Shown here piece after piece: positions 1 to 5,418 of a stretch of DNA of 7,177 bases. A program made the position numbers and the translations under genes. Location of the stretch: assembly GCA_016195145.1 (NCBI GenBank), contig JACQAF010000072.1, forward strand, positions 1 through 7,177. Reading direction: 5' to 3'. The notes beneath the pieces are model-generated. The model was not told the DNA's origin. It did no database searches and was given only the letters and a program-made list of their open reading frames with translations. The stretch comes from Rhodospirillales bacterium. Lineage in GTDB: Bacteria; Pseudomonadota; Alphaproteobacteria; CACIAM-22H2. The stretch's first letter is position 1, and every line of letters begins with the position of its first letter.

Positions 1-450
1 GACGAGGCCGAGCGGTTCCATCAGCTTGATGAAGGCGTCGATCTTCTCGGTCGATCCGGTCATCTCGAAAACGAACGAGCCGGTGGTCGAATCGATGGCG
101 CGGGCGCGGAAGATGTCGGCAATGCGCAGACTTTCGACCCGCTTCTCGCCGCTGCTCGCCACCTTGATCAACGCCAGCTCGCGCTCGACATACGGCCCGC
201 CCAGCGTCAGGTCGCCGACCTTGTGCACCGGCACCAGACGGTCGAGTTGCGCCTTGATCTGCTCGATCACCATCGGCGTACCCGAGGTGACGACGGTGAT
301 CCGCGACAGGCCCTGGCGCGCGTCGGTCTCGGCCACGGTCAGGCTTTCGATGTTGTAGCCGCGGCCCGAAAACAGGCCGATCACCCGGGCGAGAACGCCG
401 GGCTCGTTGTTCACCACCACGGCGATCGTATGTCGTTCGATATTGCTCAC
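1..450 (-). CDS. ilvN: Acetolactate synthase small (regulatory) subunit, 3' end missing
   Basis: This is the regulatory subunit of acetolactate synthase. It binds the large subunit (IlvB, next gene upstream) and carries valine feedback control in the branched-chain amino acid pathway. I translated 150 codons; the frame is still open at the left edge, so the C-terminus is missing (the family is usually about 160-180 residues). Residues about 5-80 form an ACT domain: HTIAVVVNNEPGVLARV leads into GLFSGRGYNIESLTVAETD (residues 25-43), which is highly characteristic of IlvN/IlvH. The second, C-terminal domain begins near YVERELALIKV (residues 87-97). The start is a GTG at 448-450; an in-frame TAG lies four codons upstream (AGGA of the likely ribosome binding site overlaps it), so no longer start is possible. 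It sits 72 bases after ilvB in the same direction and is probably cotranscribed. The symbol ilvH is also used for this family. Confidence 0.95.
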   Translation of the reverse strand, partial: MSNIERHTIAVVVNNEPGVLARVIGLFSGRGYNIESLTVAETDARQGLSRITVVTSGTPMVIEQIKAQLDRLVPVHKVGDLTLGGPYVERELALIKVASSGEKRVESLRIADIFRARAIDSTTGSFVFEMTGSTEKIDAFIKLMEPLGLV

Positions 451-478
451 GTCAGGTTCCTACGCACAATGCCGTCGA

Positions 479-497
479 CCCTGCCCCGGCGGCAGGG
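479..497 (-). other. Hairpin in the ilvB-ilvN intercistronic gap
   Basis: A perfect 7-bp inverted repeat (CCCTGCC at 479-485, GGCAGGG at 491-497, 5-base spacer) lies in the 72-base gap between ilvB and ilvN. No T-run follows it on the minus strand, so it does not look like an intrinsic terminator. It could be an mRNA stability or processing element, or chance in GC-rich DNA. Confidence 0.35.
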
Positions 498-522
498 CGG
501 CAATCGGCGGCGTCTCGCCAAA

Positions 523-2322
523 TCAGACCAGGACCATCCCCTCTTCCGACGTCGGCTTCGCCTGCTTGTCGGCGGGGCCGAGCAGCATCTCGTTATGCGC
601 CGCGCCGGAGGGGATCATCGGGAAACAATTCTCGTTCTGGTCGACGACGATGTCGGCGACGACCGGCCGGTCGACCTTGATCATCTCCTTGATCACGTCG
701 TCGACCTCGGAAACCTTGGCCGCGCGCAGGCCGACACAATCGAACGCCTCGGCCAGCTTCACGAAATCGGGCAGCGAATCCATGTAGCTTTCCGAATAGC
801 GCCCGCCATGCAGCAGCTCCTGCCACTGACGGACCATGCCCATGTAGCGGTTGTTGAGAATAAACGCCTTCACCGGCAGCCGGTACTGGCGGATGGTCGA
901 CAGCTCCTGGATGTTCATCAGGATCGACGCCTCGCCGGCGATATCGACGACCAGGGCGTCGGGATGCGCGATCTGCACCCCCATCGCCGCCGGCAGACCA
1001 TAGCCCATGGTGCCGAGGCCGCCCGAGGTCATCCAGTGATTGGGCTTCTCGAAGCGGTAGAACTGGGCCGCCCACATCTGGTGTTGGCCCACCTCGGTGG
1101 TGATGTAGGCGTCACGATCCTTGGTCAGCTCGTAAAGCCGCTGGATGGCGTATTGCGGCTTGATGATTTTGTCGGTCTTTTGATAGCGCAGGCAGTCGCG
1201 CGCCCGCCACTGGTCGATCTGCTTCCACCATTGGGCGAGCGCCTTGCCGTCGGCTTTACGGTCCTTCTTCTTCCACAGCGCGAGCATCTCGTCGAGAGCA
1301 TGCGCCACGTCGCCGACCACCGAAACGTCGGCGCGCACATTCTTGTTGATCGACGACGGATCGATGTCGATATGGATTTTCTTCGAGCCGGGCGAAAACG
1401 CCGCCAGCTTGCCAGTGACCCGGTCGTCGAACCGCGAGCCGACCGCGACCATCACGTCGCAATCGTGCATGGCAAGATTCGCCTCGTACGTCCCGTGCAT
1501 ACCAAGCATGCCGAGATAGAGCGGATCGGCCGCCGGAAAGGCGCCGAGCCCCATCAGGGTGAGCGTGCATGGAAACCCGGTCGTGCGCACGAGCCGGGTC
1601 AGCAGCTCGGACGCTCGCGGTCCCGAATTGATCACCCCGCCGCCGCAGTAGAACAGCGGCCGTTTCGCCCTGGCCAGCAGGTCGACCGCCTCGGCGATGC
1701 GCGCCGGGTCGGGTTTGACGCGCGGATTGTAACTTTTATGCGCGACCGTTTCGGGCGGCACGTATGCCCCACCCTTGGCGATCAGGATATCCTTCGGCAG
1801 ATCGACCACCACCGGTCCCGGTCGGCCCGAGCGCGCGACATAGAACGCCTCGTGCACGATGCGGGCAAGCTGGTTGATGTCCTTGACCAGATAATTGTGC
1901 TTGGTGCACGGCCGGGTGATGCCGGTGGTGTCGGCTTCCTGGAAGGCGTCGTTGCCGATCAGATGCGTCGGCACCTGACCGGTCAGGCAGACGATCGGGA
2001 TCGAATCCATCAGCGCATCGGTCAGCCCGGTCACGGCGTTGGTAGCGCCCGGCCCCGAGGTCACCAGCACCACGCCTACCTTCCCGGTCGATCGCGCATA
2101 ACCCTCGGCCGCGTGAACGGCGCCGCCTTCCTGGCGGACAAGAATATGGCGCAGGGCATTCTGCTGAAACAGCGCATCGTAAATCGGCAATACGGCGCCG
2201 CCCGGATAGCCGAAAATTACCTCGACGCCCTGGTCGACCAGCGCCTTGAGGACGATTTCCGACCCGGACAACCCGCTATCGGCAGGGGGCGTTTGCGCTG
2301 CAGCAGAAGGCTTGTTCGACAT
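523..2322 (-). CDS. ilvB: Acetolactate synthase large (catalytic) subunit
   Basis: The protein is a 599-residue ThDP-, Mg- and FAD-dependent enzyme. It condenses two pyruvates to 2-acetolactate, or pyruvate with 2-oxobutyrate to 2-aceto-2-hydroxybutyrate, the first common step of branched-chain amino acid synthesis. The N-terminal ThDP domain holds GYPGGAVLPIYDALF (residues 38-52) and the cofactor-activating Glu65 in RQEGGAVHAAEGYA. The typical GQVPTHLIGNDAFQE stretch is at 115-129. The central FAD domain includes GSRFDDRVTGK (295-305). The C-terminal ThDP domain has MNIQELSTIRQY (469-480), NN at 490-491 and MVRQWQE (496-502). The usual GDGS metal-binding motif reads GEAS (463-466). Length is normal and both ends are intact. 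The ATG at 2320-2322 has GAGG 8 bases upstream. It is followed by ilvN, and a terminator-like hairpin lies just before its ribosome binding site. The symbol ilvI is equally possible. Confidence 0.97.
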   Translation of the reverse strand: MSNKPSAAAQTPPADSGLSGSEIVLKALVDQGVEVIFGYPGGAVLPIYDALFQQNALRHILVRQEGGAVHAAEGYARSTGKVGVVLVTSGPGATNAVTGLTDALMDSIPIVCLTGQVPTHLIGNDAFQEADTTGITRPCTKHNYLVKDINQLARIVHEAFYVARSGRPGPVVVDLPKDILIAKGGAYVPPETVAHKSYNPRVKPDPARIAEAVDLLARAKRPLFYCGGGVINSGPRASELLTRLVRTTGFPCTLTLMGLGAFPAADPLYLGMLGMHGTYEANLAMHDCDVMVAVGSRFDDRVTGKLAAFSPGSKKIHIDIDPSSINKNVRADVSVVGDVAHALDEMLALWKKKDRKADGKALAQWWKQIDQWRARDCLRYQKTDKIIKPQYAIQRLYELTKDRDAYITTEVGQHQMWAAQFYRFEKPNHWMTSGGLGTMGYGLPAAMGVQIAHPDALVVDIAGEASILMNIQELSTIRQYRLPVKAFILNNRYMGMVRQWQELLHGGRYSESYMDSLPDFVKLAEAFDCVGLRAAKVSEVDDVIKEMIKVDRPVVADIVVDQNENCFPMIPSGAAHNEMLLGPADKQAKPTSEEGMVLV

Positions 2323-2337
2323 AACTCGATCCTCAGT

Positions 2338-2360
2338 AAAATCCCGCGGATAGCCGCGGG
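2338..2360 (-). terminator. Terminator-like hairpin before ilvB (terminator or attenuator)
   Basis: On the minus strand a perfect 7-bp all-GC stem (CCCGCGG, loop CTAT, CCGCGGG; 2343-2360) is followed directly by ATTTT (2342-2338), the form of an intrinsic terminator. It lies 35 bases after the miaA stop. Only 15 bases separate its T-run from the ilvB start, and the GAGG ribosome binding site is in that space. There is no room for a promoter between it and ilvB, so ilvB mRNA must read through it. That makes an attenuator or a leaky terminator likely. I found no leader peptide in the 72-base gap: it has no ATG, GTG or TTG on the minus strand before ilvB. Confidence 0.6.
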
Positions 2361-2391
2361 TTTGACGCGTCGCGACCGATTAAGGGCGCGT

Positions 2392-2420
2392 ACCCTAGAC
2401 GCTCGATTCGGCCCGGTCAA
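2392..2420 (-). promoter_or_regulatory. Candidate promoter for ilvBN inside the end of miaA
   Basis: On the minus strand TTGACC (2420-2415) is followed by a 17-base spacer and TAGGGT (2397-2392), whose TAG is the miaA stop codon. The -35 box matches TTGACA in 5 of 6 positions; the -10 box matches TATAAT in only 3 of 6, though alphaproteobacterial -10 boxes are often loose. Transcription would start near 2385, giving a leader of about 63 bases that contains the hairpin at 2338-2360. This is inferred from sequence only. Confidence 0.4.
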
Positions 2421-3366
2421 TAACTTTCCTAATAAATGAAAACATTTCGTCCAGTAGACTTTCTGAAAATTGCGCATTCGAGATATGTGCGCCGCGCATC
2501 TGATGACGGAACCACGTCACCTGACGTTTAGCATAATTGCGCGTGGCGCGTTGCAGCAACGCCACCGCTTCGTCCCGTCCGAGACCGCCGTCAAGATAAC
2601 GGGCGATCTCGCGCACCCCGACCGCCTTCATCGCCGGCGCTTCGCTCGGCAGATCGAGCGCCAACAGCGCTGTCACTTCCTCGACCGCGCCGCCAGCCAT
2701 CATCCGCCGGGCGCGTTCATCGATCGCCGGATAAAGAACGTCGCGTGGCGGCATGATCAGGATCGCTTCGATGTGCAAACCGCCGCCGGTTTCCTGCTGA
2801 TATGCGGCCAGCGACCGGCCGGTGGCGCGCATGACCTCATAAGCGCGCAGCACGCGCTGCGTGTCGCCCGGCGCGAGACGCGCGGCCATCGTCGGATCGA
2901 GCGCCGCCAGCTCGGCATGAAAGGCGCCACCCCCCAGCTCGGCATGGCGCGCGCGCGCGCGCGCGCGAATCTCCGCCGGCACCGGCGGCACGTTGGCCAG
3001 CCCCTCGGCCAATGCCATGAAATAGAGCCCGGTACCGCCGACCAGAATCGGCAACCGGCCGGCGGCCTGGGTCGCCGCGATTTCGGCCCGCGCCATCTGA
3101 AGCCACCGCCCGACGGTGCCGCGCTCGGCCGCCGGCAGCACGCCGTACAATCGGTGCGGCATACGCGTCATGTCGCCGGCCGCCGGCCGCGCGGTTAGCA
3201 CGGACAACTCGCGGTATAGCTGCATCGAATCGGCGTTGATTATCGTACCGCCGAACGCCTCGGCGACGGCCAATGCCGCGGCCGACTTGCCGCTTGCCGT
3301 CGGCCCGGCGATGGCGAGCACTGGCGATCCCGACTTCTCCTTGCCAATCCCAATCGCCCTACCCAT
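2395..3366 (-). CDS. miaA: tRNA dimethylallyltransferase
   Basis: MiaA transfers a dimethylallyl group to N6 of A37 in tRNAs reading codons that start with U, the first step towards ms2i6A. The ATP-type P-loop GPTASGKS is near the N-terminus, followed by NADSMQLYRELSVLTARP (a typical tRNA- and substrate-binding segment with the conserved Asp), MPHRLYG, LVGGTGLYF, DTQRVLRAYEV, MKAVGVREI and RNYAKRQVTWFR near the C-terminus. All are in the expected order. The start is uncertain. ATG at 3366 gives 323 residues and an N-terminus of about family length, but it has only a GGCGG placed very close upstream. ATG at 3381 and GTG at 3390 are in the same frame; the GTG has AGGGA 6 bases upstream and would overlap serB by 9 bases. 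The arginine/alanine run EIRARARARHAE is encoded by a GC dinucleotide repeat. It is followed by ilvB in the same direction. Confidence 0.95.
   Translation of the reverse strand: MGRAIGIGKEKSGSPVLAIAGPTASGKSAAALAVAEAFGGTIINADSMQLYRELSVLTARPAAGDMTRMPHRLYGVLPAAERGTVGRWLQMARAEIAATQAAGRLPILVGGTGLYFMALAEGLANVPPVPAEIRARARARHAELGGGAFHAELAALDPTMAARLAPGDTQRVLRAYEVMRATGRSLAAYQQETGGGLHIEAILIMPPRDVLYPAIDERARRMMAGGAVEEVTALLALDLPSEAPAMKAVGVREIARYLDGGLGRDEAVALLQRATRNYAKRQVTWFRHQMRGAHISNAQFSESLLDEMFSFIRKVIDRAESSV
2947..2967. repeat. GC dinucleotide run, 21 bases, inside miaA
   Basis: Ten and a half uninterrupted GC units lie within miaA and encode alternating Arg and Ala on the minus strand. Such alternating purine-pyrimidine GC tracts can adopt Z-DNA and are prone to slippage in units of 2 bases, which here would shift the miaA frame. 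The number of units read could also be affected by sequencing error, although the miaA frame is intact as given. Confidence 0.9.
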
Positions 3367-3369
3367 TAT
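3341..3369 (+). promoter_or_regulatory. Candidate serB promoter giving a near-leaderless mRNA
   Basis: TTGCCA (3341-3346, 4 of 6 to the -35 consensus), a 17-base spacer, and CATTAT (3364-3369, 4 of 6 to the -10 consensus) lie inside the first codons of divergent miaA. A start 6-8 bases after the -10 box would fall about 5-7 bases before the serB ATG. That agrees with the absence of any Shine-Dalgarno sequence before serB. The -10 box overlaps the miaA ATG at 3364-3366 in complement. Confidence 0.4.
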
Positions 3370-3381
3370 CCGCCCGCCCAT

Positions 3382-4290
3382 ATGAACCACGTTCTATCCC
3401 TAATTGCCGATCCGGCCGGCGTCCGGCTGGAACATAGCATTCTTACCCGCGCTTGCGAGGCATTGACCCGCGCCGGCGCGCAAATCGGCGCGGCTGACTG
3501 GTTGGCCGACGGCGTCGCCTGCGATGTGCCGTTCGCCGGCGATCCCGCCCGCGCCGCGGCCGCCGCACGCGCCGCGCTCGCCGGCGCGGCCATCGACGCC
3601 AACGTCGTCCCCGCCGCCGGCCGGCGCAAGGGGTTGCTGGTCGCCGACATGGAATCGACGATCATCGAGAACGAGATGCTCGACGATCTCGCCGCCATGG
3701 CCGGCATCCGCGACGAGGTGGCCGAGATCACTCGCCGGGCGATGAACGACGAACTCGATTTCCGCGACGCGCTGCGCGAACGCGTCGCCCTGCTCGCCGG
3801 CCTGCCGATCGAGCGCATGGAGGAAGCCGCGCACGGCATCCGCCTGATGCCCGGCGCAGAGGCGCTGGTCGCCACGATGAAGGCGCATGGCGCCTATACC
3901 ATGATCGTCTCCGGCGGCTTTCTGTTTTACACCGGCCTCGTACGCACGCGCCTCGACTTCGACGAAGACCAGGGCAACGATCTCGAAATCGCGGCCGGCG
4001 CGCTGACCGGCGAGGTGCGCGAACCGGTTCTGACCCGCGACGGCAAGGTGAATGCGCTGCGGCGGATCGCCGCCGCCCGCGGCATTGGCCCCGATGCGGC
4101 GCTCGCGGTCGGCGACGGGGCCAACGATATCGCCATGTTGCGCGCCGCCGGTCTCGGCGTCGCCTTTCGCGCCAAGCCGAACGTCTCGGCCGCTGTGACG
4201 GTGCGCATTGACCACGGGGATCTGACAGGGTTGCTATATCTCCAAGGCTACCGGCAGCACGAATTCGTCGGCCCACGGGCCCGTGATTAA
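3382..4290 (+). CDS. serB: Phosphoserine phosphatase (HAD family)
   Basis: SerB hydrolyses O-phosphoserine to serine, the last step of the phosphorylated serine pathway. It is a 302-residue cytosolic HAD-superfamily enzyme. Residues 1 to about 80 are a small N-terminal domain (MNHVLSLIAD start); the phosphatase domain follows. HAD motif I is DMEST (89-93) with nucleophile Asp89; the second acidic position, normally Asp, is Glu91. Motif II is SGGF (177-180), motif III is Lys222 in DGK, and motif IV is GDGAND (244-249). The end, LTGLLYLQGYRQHEFV, is typical of alphaproteobacterial SerB. Length is normal. The ATG at 3382 is chosen because the encoded N-terminus matches the family. No ribosome binding site precedes it, and the likely promoter lies just upstream. 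It is divergent from miaA, the two starts meeting at the palindrome CATATG, and may be cotranscribed with the small exported gene downstream. Confidence 0.95.
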   Translation: MNHVLSLIADPAGVRLEHSILTRACEALTRAGAQIGAADWLADGVACDVPFAGDPARAAAAARAALAGAAIDANVVPAAGRRKGLLVADMESTIIENEMLDDLAAMAGIRDEVAEITRRAMNDELDFRDALRERVALLAGLPIERMEEAAHGIRLMPGAEALVATMKAHGAYTMIVSGGFLFYTGLVRTRLDFDEDQGNDLEIAAGALTGEVREPVLTRDGKVNALRRIAAARGIGPDAALAVGDGANDIAMLRAAGLGVAFRAKPNVSAAVTVRIDHGDLTGLLYLQGYRQHEFVGPRARD

Positions 4291-4323
4291 CCGGGCGCTT
4301 ACCCGGCATCCGGTAGACTTTTT
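4291..4323 (+). terminator. Weak terminator-like hairpin after serB
   Basis: Directly after the serB stop, CCGGG (4291-4295) and CCCGG (4302-4306) can form a 5-bp stem with a 6-base loop. Five T's follow only at 4319-4323, 12 bases beyond the stem, which is too far for a standard intrinsic terminator. It may be a weak terminator or nothing. Confidence 0.25.
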
Positions 4324-4338
4324 CGTTGCGAACGAAAA
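4320..4338. repeat. Perfect 8-bp inverted repeat before the small exported gene
   Basis: TTTTCGTT (4320-4327) and AACGAAAA (4331-4338) are perfect complements around a 3-base centre, ending one base before the GGAG ribosome binding site of the next gene. It could be an operator half-site pair, or an RNA hairpin that affects translation start. Confidence 0.6.
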
Positions 4339-4349
4339 CGGAGCCCGCC

Positions 4350-4799
4350 ATGGCGACATTTCGACGGCCTTCTCCCGGTATGACGCGCCGGACGTTGCTG
4401 GCGCTGGCGGCCGGGCTTCCGCTCCTGCCGCTGGCGGCGTGGGGGCGGGAAAATCCAGGCGACTGGCTCATCGGCGTCTGGCTGTCGCCTTATTCGCCCC
4501 AGCAATTCGAGTTTCGCCGCGCCGGCGACAAGATCGTCTGGACCTATACGCGCAGCGCGTTCAAGAGCACCAATCCGAAATGGGGAGAAAAACCGCCGGC
4601 GCGCGGCAGTGGCCAGGTGATCCGACTCACCGACGATGAAATCGAACTCGACGGCGTTTACGAGTGGAGCGAGAGCCGTTCCCATGCCCGCAAGCTGATG
4701 AAATTCTGGTTCAAGCGCATGCCGAGCGGCATGCTGGCGGGTACAGGGCTCGGAGCAGGAAAGGAATATTTCGATCTATCGTTGCGGCGCGCCGATTGA
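4350..4799 (+). CDS. Small probably exported protein of unknown function
   Basis: I do not recognise this 149-residue protein. The N-terminus looks like a signal peptide: T12-R13-R14-T-L-L, then a hydrophobic stretch to about residue 31 ending in AAWG. The twin arginines after Thr followed by LL resemble a Tat signal, although a Sec signal is also possible; cleavage would be near residues 30-33. The mature part has no cysteine and alternates polar and aromatic residues in short strands (GVWLSPYSPQQFEFRR, KIVWTYTRS, QVIRLTDDEIELDGVYEW), suggesting a small all-beta periplasmic fold such as a lipocalin-like barrel; this is only an impression. It ends in FDLSLRRAD. The ATG at 4350 is preferred because GGAG sits 6 bases upstream (4340-4343). 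An upstream in-frame TTG at 4326 lies inside the inverted repeat, and ATG 4380 has no ribosome binding site. It lies 59 bases after serB and converges with the PilZ gene. Confidence 0.75.
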   Translation: MATFRRPSPGMTRRTLLALAAGLPLLPLAAWGRENPGDWLIGVWLSPYSPQQFEFRRAGDKIVWTYTRSAFKSTNPKWGEKPPARGSGQVIRLTDDEIELDGVYEWSESRSHARKLMKFWFKRMPSGMLAGTGLGAGKEYFDLSLRRAD

Positions 4800-4818
4800 T
4801 GCGCCCGCGCGGCCGGCC

Positions 4819-5139
4819 TCAGGCAACCGGTTCCTTGATCCCGAACAGCCGCTCGCTGACCCGACGAACGTCGTCGAGGAACTGCAGGCCGGTGCGATCG
4901 CCCTGCTGCCACACGACCCGGGCGTGGAAGGCGCCCACGCCCTCGATCGCCAACGTGGCGACGCTCAGGGTCTCCAGCTTGCGGGCAATATTCACCTGCG
5001 CCCCGCCGGCCGACACGTTGACGACCGTACAAGGCGATTCGATCACACCGCTGCTGAGGCGCCCGCGATAGTTCACGGCGACTCTCGGGTGTGGGCGGCG
5101 CTCAGCAAGTCGGCGGGCATTTTCATCGTCCGAACTCAT
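4819..5139 (-). CDS. PilZ-domain protein (probable cyclic di-GMP binding)
   Basis: This is a 106-residue single-domain protein. PilZ domains bind cyclic di-GMP through an R-x-x-x-R motif and a D/N-x-S-x-x-G motif; both are present here as RPHPR (R15 and R19) and NVSAGG (N41, S43, G46). The rest reads as the short beta-barrel of the family (YRGRL, SPCTVVN, ATLAIEG, FHARVVWQ, RTGLQFLD). There is no signal peptide or membrane segment, so it probably acts in the cytosol as a small cyclic di-GMP receptor; the partner process (motility, adhesion, exopolysaccharide) cannot be told. The frame stays open upstream to 5280, but ATG 5139 is the first methionine before the domain, with GGAG 11 bases upstream. 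A stronger AGGAGG at 5167-5172 is too far away to serve it. It is divergent from ubiX and converges with the exported-protein gene, 19 bases apart. Confidence 0.85.
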   Translation of the reverse strand: MSSDDENARRLAERRPHPRVAVNYRGRLSSGVIESPCTVVNVSAGGAQVNIARKLETLSVATLAIEGVGAFHARVVWQQGDRTGLQFLDDVRRVSERLFGIKEPVA

Positions 5140-5204
5140 GTGCAGGTTGTCTCCGCTATTAACACTCCTCCTAGGGCGTAAAAAAAAGGTTAATAAATTG
5201 GGGG

Positions 5205-5216
5205 CTAAGGCCTTAG
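5205..5216. promoter_or_regulatory. 12-bp perfect palindrome, possible operator
   Basis: CTAAGGCCTTAG is its own reverse complement and sits in the AT-rich part of the divergent region, 66 bases upstream of the PilZ start. With no spacer it would not make a good RNA hairpin, so a binding site for a dimeric DNA-binding protein is the more natural reading. No regulator is identifiable from the window. Confidence 0.35.
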
Positions 5217-5303
5217 ATTCCCTTTGATTTTGCCGATAGGCGTATAACCGGTTGGAAATATTAACGAATAAATCCCGCATTTTTTGAGCAAAATCGAGGA
5301 TTC

Positions 5304-5326
5304 GTGCCGCTAAAGAAGCGCGGCAC
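5304..5326. promoter_or_regulatory. 7-bp dyad upstream of ubiX
   Basis: GTGCCGC (5304-5310) and GCGGCAC (5320-5326) are perfect complements with a 9-base spacer. No T-run follows on either strand at terminator distance. It lies about 30 bases upstream of the candidate ubiX -35 box, where an operator could act, or it could fold in a longer transcript. Confidence 0.4.
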
Positions 5327-5355
5327 TAGGGTTCCACGCAGAAAACAGGCAGAGA

Positions 5356-5385
5356 TTGCCCCGATAAGGGGCCGGATGCTCTAAT
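5356..5385 (+). promoter_or_regulatory. Candidate ubiX-ubiD promoter overlapped by dyads
   Basis: TTGCCC (5356-5361, 4 of 6) and TCTAAT (5380-5385, 5 of 6) are separated by 18 bases; transcription would begin near 5392. Two short dyads cover the same bases: GCCCC/GGGGC (5358-5372, 5-base loop) over the -35 box and spacer, and CGGAT/ATCCG (5373-5388, 6-base loop) over the -10 box. They could be operators or, if transcription starts further upstream, leader hairpins. Confidence 0.35.
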
Positions 5386-5418
5386 CCGTCAGGGACTCAA
5401 GAACAGGGGAAGCGGGGG

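Larger units (their letters stand above)
5140..5418. other. Divergent intergenic region between the PilZ gene and ubiX
   Basis: This 279-base stretch is clearly more AT-rich than its surroundings, especially 5175-5295, and holds the control region for both divergent genes. It contains a run of eight A's (5180-5187), a 12-bp perfect palindrome (5205-5216), AACCGGTT (5246-5253), a 7-bp dyad (5304-5326) and two further dyads around a promoter-like pair before ubiX (5356-5388). I saw no RNA gene, no riboswitch consensus I recognise and no supported small gene. I could not find a convincing sigma-70 promoter for the PilZ gene. Confidence 0.8.

Noticed and set aside
2323..2394. A leader peptide for ilv attenuation.
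   Set aside because: There is no ATG, GTG or TTG in this gap on the minus strand before the ilvB start, so no leader peptide can be placed there.
223..2439. A 738-codon open frame on the plus strand opposite ilvB and ilvN.
   Set aside because: It is antisense to two well-supported genes. Its product is rich in His, Arg, Asp and Leu with no recognisable domain, as expected from reading GC-rich genes backwards. It has no supported ribosome site or homology.
3400..4215. A 271-codon open frame on the minus strand opposite serB.
   Set aside because: serB has complete HAD motifs on the plus strand. The antisense product is low-complexity Gly/Ala/Arg/His-rich and has no supporting features.
5137..5166. 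A 9-codon leader-like frame (GTG start, TGA overlapping the PilZ ATG as ATGA) after the AGGAGG at 5167-5172.
   Set aside because: Only one base separates AGGAGG from the GTG, too close for normal initiation, and the peptide has no notable composition. The coupling geometry is attractive but unsupported.
5140..5280. N-terminal extension of the PilZ protein up to 5280.
   Set aside because: The extra 47 residues would need a non-methionine start in AT-rich DNA with no ribosome site, and they add no domain. The methionine at 5139 fits the PilZ domain well.
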